Below are positions 47,911 through 57,888 of a stretch of DNA of 64,000 nt, piece after piece. Origin of the DNA: Scleroderma bovista. Taxonomy: Eukaryota > Basidiomycota > Agaricomycetes > Boletales > Sclerodermataceae. A program made the translations under genes and the position numbers. The stretch lies in the NCBI GenBank assembly GCA_037178675.1, contig JAYMGJ010000342.1:62001-126000 (forward strand). Direction: 5' to 3'. A model generated the notes under the pieces. It worked only from the letters and a program-made list of their open reading frames with translations, was not told the origin of the DNA and searched no databases. The first letter of the stretch is position 1; the number at the start of each line of letters is the position of its first letter.

Positions 47911-48351
47911 ATGAAATTCACTGCGATCTTCAGTGCTCTTGCAGCCTTTTCTGTGCCTTGGGCTGCGCTCGCCCAATCGACCGTCAAGGTGACTTATGAC
48001 CTGAATTACAAGAACGCTACCGTTCCCCTAAATTCCACCGCCTGTTCTAATGGTGTCAATGGGCTCGTGACCAGAGGGTATCCAACCCTTGGGTCACTTC
48101 CCACCTATCCAAACACCACGGGCATCCCTGGCCTTACCTGGAATTCTACCTTGTGCGGTACATGCTGGACTCTTTCCTATACTTTCACCAATGGAACCAC
48201 CACCGAGGTCACAGTTACTGCGGTCGATGCCGCTGCTACATTCAATATGTCTCCACAGGCGTTTGGCTATTTGGCTGGTATCGACGGGTATGAAGCCGGG
48301 AGTGTCCAAGCTACCGCTATGCAGGTTGCAGCCAGCGAATGTGGACTGTAG
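47911..48351 (+). CDS. Cerato-platanin family secreted protein, copy 1
   Basis: Small secreted double-psi beta-barrel protein that binds chitin and self-assembles at surfaces; the family is abundant in basidiomycetes. Single exon, 146 residues. Signal peptide MKFTAIFSALAAFSVPWAALA, mature start near QSTVKVTYDLNYKN. Family hallmarks: STACSNGVNGL, LGSLPTYPNTTGIPGLTWN, CGTCWTLSYTF, VTVTAVDAAATFNMSPQAF and VAASECGL. The four conserved cysteines are present. The stop TAG directly follows the usual C-terminal CG motif. A second, diverged copy faces it 546 bp away. Confidence 0.95.
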   Translation: MKFTAIFSALAAFSVPWAALAQSTVKVTYDLNYKNATVPLNSTACSNGVNGLVTRGYPTLGSLPTYPNTTGIPGLTWNSTLCGTCWTLSYTFTNGTTTEVTVTAVDAAATFNMSPQAFGYLAGIDGYEAGSVQATAMQVAASECGL

Positions 48352-48897
48352 GGTAGGTGTAACTTTGTCAGATCTTCATCAACCTAAGTCTGATTACTCG
48401 TTCAGGGGGAATAATTATAGTCGTATAATCGGTTGTTTCTGGAAGTGGACGATTTTTTATGTTGCAATTTGGACTGGACTTATTGATCGAGTAATTCACT
48501 GTTTAAGCGCCTGTCGGACGAGTTTTATCTTTTGCTTGCTGATATGGTGTGAATCACACTGTTTGAATTTCAACCAATTTCGACCTACTACTGGAGGACC
48601 TGGATCCCCACAGCAGCCCGCGCATTCATTAATGAAGTCTGATCCTCACTTACGCCATTTTCTCGTGGTCCGTGTGCCCGCACTCAGATGGAGTATGGAT
48701 AACTATACGGGTCCGTAGAATCATTAAAGTACTTGACATCAATCGTGCACAAGACAAATGGTCCTTGCTATGTATTTGTAGAAAAGGATTAATCGATAAT
48801 AACTGAGTCCGAAATCAAACATGGCTGGAATTGGCCCCTAAACACGCGAATCACTTTAATGAAGCCGAACCGAGCCTATGATAAAACCACTTACCCT
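48352..48897. other. Convergent 3' interval between the two cerato-platanins
   Basis: AT-rich, no gene or repeat seen. Confidence 0.5.
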
Positions 48898-49332
48898 CTA
48901 CATCCCGCAAACGCTGGGGTCAACCTCAGTCGCAACTGCAGTAACAGTTCCCTTCTCTACCGCAATGCCTCCCGTCAGGGCGTCCATCGCCTCTCGGGAC
49001 AGGTTAAAGGACCAAGCCCCATCGACAGCAGTGACATTGACTGTGTTATTTGTGGTTTCACTCGTGTAGGAAAGTTGCCAGCAGGAACCGCAGGATGGCG
49101 AGTTCCAGGTGAGTCCCGGCATGCCCCCTACGAATGGGAAGGTAGGGAGGTCCCCCAGTGTCTCGAATCCCTTGGTCTGAAGCCCGTAGTCTCCGTTTGA
49201 GCAGGCTGTCGTGGATAGAGGGGTGTCGGTGTTGTCATAGATGGTGTTGTAGGTGACATCCACAGGCCCATCCAATGCAAGAGCATGGAGGGCAAAGGTG
49301 GCGAGGGCGACAATGACAGTGGTGAATTTCAT
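48898..49332 (-). CDS. Cerato-platanin family secreted protein, copy 2
   Basis: Single exon, 144 residues, minus strand. Signal peptide MKFTTVIVALATFALHALAL. Then VTYNTIYDN, LSTTACSNGDYGL, LGDLPTFPFVGGMPGLTWN, CGSCWQLSYTS, VNVTAVDGAWSFNLSREAM and VDPSVCGM, with all four family cysteines. Differs from copy 1 at about half of the mature residues, so the duplication is not recent or the copies diverge fast. A TATA-like GTATAAAGC stands about 80 bp upstream (49412-49420). Confidence 0.95.
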   Translation of the reverse strand: MKFTTVIVALATFALHALALDGPVDVTYNTIYDNTDTPLSTTACSNGDYGLQTKGFETLGDLPTFPFVGGMPGLTWNSPSCGSCWQLSYTSETTNNTVNVTAVDGAWSFNLSREAMDALTGGIAVEKGTVTAVATEVDPSVCGM

Positions 49333-49826
49333 AGTTGCGCAGAAGAGGCAAGTGTGGATGTAGTGATGAAGGGTGTGCGGTTCTGGAGAATCGGCCTTGT
49401 CTTTACCAATGCTTTATACCCTACTGAATGCACCGCCAAGATCATCGGGGTTGAACGGAGCAGTGACGCCAACTGCGGATTTCAAAGTCGGGGCGATCAT
49501 CTACGATGAGTAGGCTCGAGACGGCCAGGGGAGGTCGTCATTGGCTATGCACGAAGGCTCGGCTGCACCAAAACCAAGCCATTTCATCCTAAGTATATCT
49601 CCATGATTGGTGAGCAGTGTCATGGACAGGGGTCGCAGGCAAGAACATTTGCCTGGCACGTTGTCGCGAGCCAGGCGCTCAGATCACCACGACCCAGATG
49701 TGACAGCTCTCATCAAACCAAGCAAGTCATCCCAGGAAATATGTGGTGGTATTGATGGGTTCCGTGTTCTCTGCAATGGCGCTCCTAATTCTAGCCAAGA
49801 CGAAACTACCGTCATCGCCATAATAT
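49333..49826. other. Intergenic, promoter of copy 2, no gene
   Basis: Nothing beyond the TATA-like box. Confidence 0.5.
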
Positions 49827-51105
49827 TCACGCTTCCCCTTTAGCTGCCAAGAAGCATGCCTTGGCTCCAGCGTCGTCACCTCTTACCCATTTCTGCATAG
49901 CATCTCCCTGTAAACCGCGCCCGAATGAAAAGGACAATGGTGGCGAGCGGGAAAGACACAGGGGCGAGCCAACAGGTGGACGATTCACGACAGCATTCAC
50001 CGCATTGAGGTACTCGACAGAGTCAGAATCAGAGAGCCCCCCTTTTCGAGATTGATGTGAAATGCTAGTGCAGTGAATTAAGGCTATGCTTACCGGACAA
50101 GAAAACGACGCCAGCGACGGAAACAGGGGTGGAGCGGGCTAGGACAGTTGCTGCTAGGCCAATAGCCTCAACGGGGGTATTTGCCCGGGATGGATGCTTA
50201 AGACCCGGCTGAGGGAAAGACGGTGTAATCAGGGAACCTAGGATATGCATAGTACATCTCGGCCAACAGACTCCAAGTGGGCACATACCCTCAAGCAGGA
50301 CACCATATGTAGCGCAGCGTGCATAAATCATGCTGATAATCTTCACATGGACATCAACACTCCGCTGCAGGTCCGCATCTTCTGCAAAGTCGACATCTGG
50401 TTCGACTATTGGAACCAGACCTGCTTGTTGACTGATAGCAGCGAAGCGAGCCAGGCTCTCGGCCTGTACTTCTAGTGCGGTATGTGTGGGAAGCGTTGAA
50501 GAATTACGAAGGATAGGAGCTCGCCATTTACTGAAGCGTGCCCCGACTTGTGCGGCAGCCCTAAGACGCGGTAATGGGTGATCAAGACCTTGGGTCGCGG
50601 GCTCGATGGGGGAGATAGGAAGAGGGTGCGCATCTGTGTCTGCGCGTACGCCAGGGATTATTCCACGGTTAGACAAGACGGGGCCTAACTGGAAGTCCAA
50701 AACTCGTGGTAAAGGATAACACCAGAGATATACTCTGAGCCAAAGGAGTAATCAGCAGCCACAATTTGAGAACAGTGAGAAAACCCAACTGGCAGGAAGG
50801 GACTCGTAAAGGCATTGTCTGAAGCGTCTTCTCCGTTCCCGCTTCTCAGCGTCGGTATATAGTTTACCAACGATACCCTCGGCAGCCCCGAGCCTTGTCT
50901 CGATGCCATCGATGGTTTCGTCCGTAGCATAGATGCCCTTTCCGCGGGGGTTCACCAAGGCCTGTGCAGTCTCTATCAGGGACTTTGCGACAGCTGGAGA
51001 ATGATGAGGGTAAAGATAAGCATTAGCATCCGTGTCTGGTCCAGTATCGACAGGAACGGTAGGCGTGAATCTGTAGCCTGGAGTGCCTTTCGTATTCAAG
51101 GACAT
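49827..51105 (-). pseudogene. Class I fructose-bisphosphate aldolase, decayed
   Basis: Aldolase splits fructose-1,6-bisphosphate through a lysine Schiff base. Start MSLNTKGTPGYRFTP at 51105. Then LIETAQALVNPRGKGIYATD, ETIDGIETRLGAAEG, RFRQCLYESLP, ISGVILYHE, LSNRGIIPGVRADTDAHP, ARFSKWRAPI (Lys of the active site kept), AGLVPIVEPDVDF (Glu kept), GVLLEG + SLITPSFPQPGLKHPS, SVAGVVFLSG + GLSDSDSVEYLNAVNAV and FSFGRGLQGDAMQKW (C-terminal Arg kept). Two lesions stand out: the Schiff-base lysine expected in LLKP/LIKP is threonine (ACA) at about 50226, and the frame shifts by one base between YHE and DFQLGPVLSNRG near 50707-50715, with TAG next. Exon borders are otherwise good. Either a pseudogene or a non-catalytic relic; a sequencing error could explain the frameshift but not readily both. 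Confidence 0.82.
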
Positions 51106-51283
51106 GGCGTGGACTGGGGGCGAGCTTGCGATTCCGGTGCTTTTGAAAGCACGACGGGGGTCAGGTGAGGAAGAACGTGCACAACAGATTGGCACTCATT
51201 GGAGACTTTGTTCCATGATATCACTCCACAGAGCTCCAAGGAGGGCAAACTCGGTATAGACCCTTTTGTCTCGCCACATCAAA

Positions 51284-51767
51284 ATGTTTAGGCTTGGGCT
51301 TTCACGAACGACCGGGCCGCGCAGGTTATCAGCAGCAGGCGCACGATTATATTCCTCCACGAAACAAGACAGCCGAAAAAACCCCTTCTCTAGGGTGGAG
51401 GTCGAAGATGACACGGCGCGGGATTTCAGACCACCATGGGTGTACAGAGCGTCGGGTTTCTTGATATATACCACGATACCTAGTGAGTCCTATCTGACGC
51501 TCGCCCGGATCTGGATCCTGCTCATGTATGGCTCCTAGTCGCTGTCTTCTATTGTGTACTCTTCGTTGATTATGGCGAGCGAGAGCATGTCTTTTCACCG
51601 GTAAGTCGAACTCTTGTCAATATGAACACCACCAATCCTGTCTTTAGATACGGAGATGGGCACAGGGATACAAGGATTCGCTCTTCTCCTTGTCGCCGGA
51701 GGAGGCCGCCCTCGTTCGACGACAAAATGCGCCCAGAGATGAGACCAGTCAGACCAAGGCATCATAA
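51284..51767 (+). CDS. Small mitochondrial-type membrane protein
   Basis: ATG at 51284. Exon 1: MFRLGLSRTTGPRRLSAAGA (Arg/Ser-rich amphipathic presequence), then NPFSRVEVEDDTARDFRPPW with VYRASGFLIYTTIP. Exon 2: VAVFYCVLFVDYGEREHVF. Exon 3: IRRWAQGYKDSLFSLSPEEA to TAA at 51765. About 127 residues with one membrane segment (ASGFLIYTTIPVAVFYCVLF). Proteins of this kind are small inner-membrane proteins of unknown or respiratory-assembly role in fungi; I cannot name the family. Divergent from the aldolase relic, start sites 179 bp apart, so a shared promoter is likely. Confidence 0.65.
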
Positions 51768-51901
51768 CGTACTGCGCTCGATAGCTAGAATACAGTATTA
51801 GACAGAGTAATAGTATTGGAGTTCGTGAGTTGAAGGATGTGTTGGTGTGGTGTGGCTGGGACCGTAAACCTTAGGCGAAAAACTGTGCAGCTCAACCCGG
51901 G

Positions 51902-53658
51902 ATGATGCAGACGACGAGCGGCCCTCCTCTCGCATATCCACCTATTCAGAGCGCATATCAACCACTCACTGGTACGCACTCAACGTGTATGTCTAACGCA
52001 TAAAATGAAGGCGTCCCTCTAGAATCTGAAATCTATGCGATCAAAAAACAGTACTTGGGCCTGCTGCCTCCTCCACAAGTCATAGATATTTGCTTGACCT
52101 TCGAAGCCCATGCCCCGCTCCATGTGAAGAGTTCCATATGGCCATATGATATTCGAGCCGAAATCGCTGACATACTGGCCAAGAAAGCCCAGGAACCTAA
52201 GGCGCAGACATCAGACGTTGAACAGCCAGCGACAGAGGAAACGTCCAAGGAAAAGACACCGCAGCCTAATGCCAATACATCGGGACCTTCTTCACCGACT
52301 CCCACCGCAGCTGCGGGACCCAGCGTGGCGTCAGCTTTGCAGTCTTCCGTCACTCAGTCTCCCGTCCAACCTCCTCTACCTTCGGCGGTCCAGTATCCTC
52401 ACCAGCCATACTATCACCCTTCTTATCCTCATACATCATATTACACCCCACATACTACCTATGGATATCCGCATGCCTATCCTCCGTACCCTCCACCAGC
52501 TCCCGTACCATATCCCTCCAATCAACCTGCTCAATCATCCCCATTCACGGCTCCCTCAATAGCACACGCGCCGCACCCCCCTCCTGAGCAGCGTCCCCCA
52601 CTACCTCCGCCACCACCACCTCTCAATGCTGTCGATGACCTTCCTAGCTACGAGGAGATGATCGTGGAGGCTTTAATTGACTGTGGCGACCCGGAAGGTT
52701 GCGCACCAAAAGCGTTGTTCAGTTGGATGGCCATGCATTATCCCCTCCAAACCAACTTTCGACCTTCAGCAAGTCAGGCACTACAAAAAGCCTTCAAAAG
52801 AGGCCGACTAGAAAAAGGAAACAACGGCAAATACAGGCTCAACGATAACTGGGAGGGAGGTAGTGTGGGTTTGATGTATAGACACCCGATTAGCGCATGT
52901 ACTAACATAACAATGGACAGACCTCAAGACGGACAACTCGTCGACCTCAAACGCTCTCACAGGCGACGACCCCTGGGTCCCAAGCAACCCCGTCTGCATC
53001 ACCATTTACACACGTGCCACTTATTCCACATGGATCGCAGATGCGACCCCCGCCCCCTGGGCAACCCCCAGGATACCCTGGCTACCCTTACGGCTATTAC
53101 TACCAGGGCACTTCGTCCGTACCTGGTGCTGCTCCATCTAATACAGGGCAACAGGTCCCGTCAGCTCAGAAACAAATATCCGAACAATCTGACCACGAAA
53201 CAGGGGAAGGGAGCGACGCTTGGGAAGCTGCGCAAAGTATCTTGAAAGCCATTAATTTTGGTCAGTTACTTCGCATGCCGGAAGAGGAAACGGCGGATGG
53301 TACAGGAACAGCCTCGACGTCAGCAGAGCGCCAATTGTTACCATCTAATGAAACGAATGACAGTCAGGCCGCTTCGGCCACAGATGACTGCGCAGCGACA
53401 GCGTCAGTATCGCAGGTCCAGCTCAATGGTGAGGAGAGAGCTGCGCTACAAGCTCAGCTCGCGCTATTGGCTGCTCAGCTGGCAGAGTTGGCAGAGGTTA
53501 GCGAGGACGAGCTCTCTCAGGACCTGAACGGGATCCAGGGCGAGGATGCGACAGTTTCCGCGGGTGTGCTGGAGGGTACCAGATCAGGGGGGAATACTGA
53601 CGATGAAAATGACAGTATGGATGTGGTTGAGATTCCAATATCATCACCTGCGGCTTGA
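51902..53658 (+). CDS. Pro-rich protein with linker-histone (H15) winged-helix fold
   Basis: ATG at 51902 (MMQTTSGPPLAYPPIQ), intron, then ESEIYAIKKQYLGLLPPPQV, IDICLTFEAHAP and PLHVKSSIWPYDIRAEIADI. A long Pro/Tyr/Ser linker with PHQPYYHPSYPHTSYYTPHT and HPPPEQRPPLPPPPPPL precedes a histone H1/H5-like domain: LPSYEEMIVEALIDCGDPEG, CAPKALFSWMAMHYPL, FRPSASQALQKAFKRGRLE, KGNNGKYRLNDNW. After an intron, PYGYYYQGTSSVPG and SDAWEAAQSILKAINF, an Ala/Gln helix (LQAQLALLAAQLAELAE) and an acidic tail to TGA at 53656. H15 domains bind linker DNA; the acidic, Pro-rich context suggests a chromatin regulator rather than a bulk H1. Confidence 0.78.
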
Positions 53659-55563
53659 TCCATGCAGCCTGATCTCCCACAGAGTGGTATACAGCTGAGT
53701 CATTGCTGGACCGTATCTTTGTTGAATTAGCCTTCCAATCGCCGCCTCGTAGGTTCCCTTTCCTTTCGTGAACGTTTAAGGCGCTTGTGATCTTGTACTT
53801 CATCGGATTAATCAGGTCTGAATGGAGTTATCAGGCCTGTTGATAGTCTCAGGATGGCCTTCTCCAGGTCACCTATACGAACGTGGTTGGTTGATGTGTG
53901 CATCCAGTTTACCAAAGTGTGTTCAATGAGGCACGGTGCGATTCGTCCAGGTAGATGACACAACCACACGCACGGGTTTGATGCTTGATCACTTCTCGCT
54001 TCAACTCATTCTCCGTATACGATTGAATCTTGGCATGAGGCAACATTACACTTGTATGATTGCTCCCATCCAAAGTTCCTGGCTTCTCACGGAATTTCCT
54101 CGGTAACCTTGCTAACCCCTTGCACTTAGCAAGTATCATATGCTTGAGAATTCTCGATTCGATAGGGGAAAACATTTTATCAAGGATGGCGACGCACTTG
54201 TGTAAAACAAGTTGAGGCACACTGGTAGCACGGTGATCTTGGAACTGTCGTCGTCTGTTTTGTACGTATCGGTTTTATATTGATCCACACCCTCGTGCTG
54301 CACTCATGATTATATCAATTCCAGCCAATACGTGATTGTTAACCCCTGTGTGTTAATGGGAATCACATTCGTGGCATGGCTGAGGACAGCCCCTTCATCT
54401 GCATTATTGATCTCGTAGGGGGGATTACATTATCCTCATATTGTTGTTGCGCGCCCTGGTGTGTCCAGACGGGCAACTCGTGTAAAATGCAAAGGGTTTT
54501 TCCATACTTTCCCCCTGAACAGAACTTATCCGATGCGGAGAATCAAGGCTGACCGCGACGCAGGTTAGACGATAAAGCCACCCTAGTAGTTATTACCATG
54601 AAATCTCGAAGCGCGCCCGGTCCTTGTAATGCCGATACGACCCCCTTGCTCACCCGCATCGTGTTGGATTTGGGTATTTTATTGTTAGTAGAAACAGAAG
54701 GAATGAGTCTCCAGACCTCTCCCACACGGTCGATGTTCTGCATTATTACCAGCTCCTCCACTTTCTTCTGGATCTAGCCTATAGTTGCATCACTGTACAT
54801 GTAATCAGACACACATGTTTAACCCGTTCAATTCCGTTTAGCAGCACTTGGCGGATCGCCCCTATGGCTTACTGAAATAACGATTTCAATAAAAGCACCC
54901 ACCAATGTCCCAGTGACTGATATAGCGTTCTGCAGTGTCCTTAAATATATTAGCGTTCATGACAAGCGTCATGATGAAAGCAGACCTGCGTAGGAAACCG
55001 ATGGCTGCGCATCATGATGTGGCTCTATACCTGGTTCTTCGGCGCAGCAGGAGACCGGTAATACAAAGCGGTATTGATCTGGAATGCCTACACAGTCCCG
55101 GCCAGTGCCTTATAAAGATATAAATTGTTGGCAAATCTGGCTTACCACCATGTATGAAGAATTGTTGGATCTGATTTTGCATAAGGATGGCAGTTTCCAT
55201 TACTCACTGTTTCAACACAAGCCGTTAAATGTTGATTCGAAGTTCGAACAATAGCGATGCCATGCAAAAAAGGAACCGGTTATACCGGATGCTCATCCAA
55301 GTGCCACGAACTAATACAAACACAAACCGATCTGATAGATGATCACCGATATCGTTATCGGTCAGTAAATCATACTTGATTGCTCATGCTCAAGTCACGC
55401 ATAGTTGAATCGCAGATACACGGGAGCCTATCAGGCAGGGCATGGGAAAATGAGCGGGTGGGACAACATACATTTGACGCAGTAAAGAATGGGTAATCAC
55501 ACGATGTTGCTAGAAGACGAGCCATTTCCATCGTACAAATGCACATACACCGAAGAAACAAAC
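53659..55563. other. Intergenic, no clear gene
   Basis: A minus-strand open frame at 53909-54220 (LHKCVAILDKMFSPIESRIL) has no recognised domain. Nothing else supported. Confidence 0.4.
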
Positions 55564-56176
55564 TTAATTGATCTTGAGCAGCTCAACTTCAAACTTAAGC
55601 GTGGCGTTTGCAGGAATGACGGGAGGAAAACCCCTTGAGCCGTATGCCTGCAATGCAAATGTTCGCCATATATGACGAATCCTCATTCAGGCAAACGGTA
55701 CTCACATAATCTGACGTCGCTGTCAGAATGGCCTTCTCACCGAGCGACAACTGAGGGACGCCTAATTCAGACAGAGGAGGTTACTAAACATTGTCGCATG
55801 CGAACAACGATTTACCTTCGTCCCAGCCTCTGATCACCTTCCCAACACCAATTTCGGTTTTAAAGGGATCATTGCTAGCATGATAGTCCATCAGTGGTCA
55901 TTGCGGCGGGTAGGCACCCGATTACGCACCGATCTCGACTCGAGTCAAACTTCTGTCCATTTAGGAGAGTCCCCACATAATGTATGAGTACCGTATCTGG
56001 GAAGATATAAGCGCGATCTCGGTAAGAGACAAGTTGTGTGATGGAGTACATACCCCCTTTCTTGGGGAAGGTCTTGCCATCGCCGGGGCTGAGCCGTTCG
56101 ATTGTTACACCCTGTATTGCATGACGTTCCCATCGGTCAGCAGTGCAAGGAGGATAAACTTCGGGCGGTTCACCAT
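55564..56176 (-). CDS. FPR1: FKBP12 peptidyl-prolyl isomerase
   Basis: Cis-trans prolyl isomerase, target of FK506 and rapamycin in fungi. As in the PP2C gene, the ATG (56174-56176) is a separate coding exon; the intron ends at 56112 and the protein reads M + [20 protein letters not shown] + [80 protein letters not shown] and VELLKIN, TAA at 55564. All drug-pocket residues visible in the family (Tyr of IHYVGT, Phe-Asp of KFDSS, Phe of DPFKTEIG, Trp of RGWDEG, Tyr of AYGSRG) are in place. Six exons, intact, 108 residues. A TATA-like TATATAGG lies about 55 bp upstream of the ATG on the minus strand. Confidence 0.95.
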
Positions 56177-57539
56177 TTTACACGATGATGAACACAAAGT
56201 GCAGATAGGCGGTTGGTGGTGGCTGCATCCTATATAATGGTGGCGGAGTGCGGATCAAGATCCGAATCTGGATATCTGACCCCATCTTGTCTCATCTCTT
56301 CAGCAACTTAGGATTGAGATGACGATCCTCTTCTCAGATACATCAATATTACAGACTTACTATCAGACTCAGCCCAACCAATGGCCTGACTGCTCGAAGC
56401 AAGCGTATCGCCGATCAATTTCATCGCGGGTCGTCGTCATCGTTGAAATCATTAACGGAAAGTTGCTGGTGTTCATTGTCCTGTATTGACAATCGATACA
56501 TCGATGAGCCTAGGATTCCTTGTGCGTTTCCGTAGCAAACTGTGCCGTGCACTGATTATCGGTGTAAAGCCATCACCCTAGCAATGCCTAGCGAAGATGA
56601 AATCACCGCTTCAAGTGAAAGAAGAATAGGAACCCCGTTTTCCCTTCATGTGTCAGTTTATATTGTTTCCTCCTATACAATGCAACGAGGCGTACGCTAC
56701 GGCATCCGATATCCGAAACCTGATGGGAAAAACTGATATGTACTGGCGAGCCTGTCAGATTGGCATACTGATTGAACTGGTCGATGAGTCGTTTCATGGC
56801 ACGTACGTCACAATCAAACCTACTAACTGATGGCTGGACGATTACGATGTATATACAAAGATCCCGTCTCCGTGGATCAGTGACTGAGAACCAAAAGGAG
56901 AGTCCTCGGAGAAGATTCTCATCCTGCGCGATTCTTAAACCCTCTGTCTGGCATTTAAAACCTCAAATAGCCCATATAGCCTGAATTTGGAACACTCACA
57001 GCCATTGCTTCTGTGGATTAAGGATGTTTGGAAGACACCAACCAAAACGGATGAACTTTTCACTTCGTATGGGGTGCGCCTTCCAAGATCAGACAGGGAC
57101 ATCTTTCGGATGTTGTAGGAACGCGGTCTGGACTACGCAAAAGTAAAATCCTTCACGCCGCTTCAATGATGCAATTCACGTGTGATATGTTGGCAATAGA
57201 TGGTCGGAATTGGACCCCTATTACTCAAAAGATTCTTGATGCAACATATTTACTGCGGCGCAAGCATGTTATCCTGACGTCGTGATAAGGGTCATCCTGA
57301 AAATATTTCGTATCTCTCTAGGTCGTTAGTAGACGTAGATTGACTTGGATATGAGACTGGACATCGCAAGATGTGTACTTTGCAGCAGAGAGAGATACAC
57401 AACTCCTCACAAGTGTGGTAGCCAGACGTGTCCTCGAAAGTATCTTGGTGATTCGTAGTTATCGGGTGGACGAATCTCCTGTCGATGACTTTCAGGACGA
57501 TCGGAATCTGTATTTTCAGTGCCATTTCATAGTTGCAAT
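56177..57539. other. No gene seen
   Basis: Apart from the FPR1 promoter at its left end, nothing supportable. Confidence 0.4.
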
Positions 57540-57888
57540 GCTTACAGTCCAACCAATCATCATGAGCAAGTAGACCACAGATACAATCAATTCAAAGTGG
57601 AAAACTCTTACCATAGCCATTGTAGCACCAGGTGCGTCCTTGCCCTACAAAAATCGGCATGGACCTGGATGCAAAGATGGCTCCTGTAGCAATGAACAAA
57701 ATCTAGAAGAAAATTCATCATATTCTCGGTTATCGGTCGTACCTGCTAGTGATGCCGTTTCAGACACTTCATGTGTTACCGATATGAATGCTGGAGATAT
57801 ATTTTACCACACGTAAAATTAGGACCGAATAGAGCGCACCAATGGTTATGGCTGCACTGTGCACAGGGACAGGGCGCACCTTCTCCAT
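57540..57888 (-). CDS. Fragments of a membrane protein
   Basis: From ATG at 57888 the frame reads MEKVRPVPVHSAAITIGALY with SVLILRVVKYISSI, a first hydrophobic segment, to a GTAACA donor near 57779. A downstream stretch reads ILFIATGAIFASRSMPIFVG and QGRTWCYNGY, a second hydrophobic segment bounded by TAG and GTAAGA. The phases of the two do not match with the obvious splice, so this is either a gene with a missed exon or a decayed one. Family not recognised. Confidence 0.3.
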
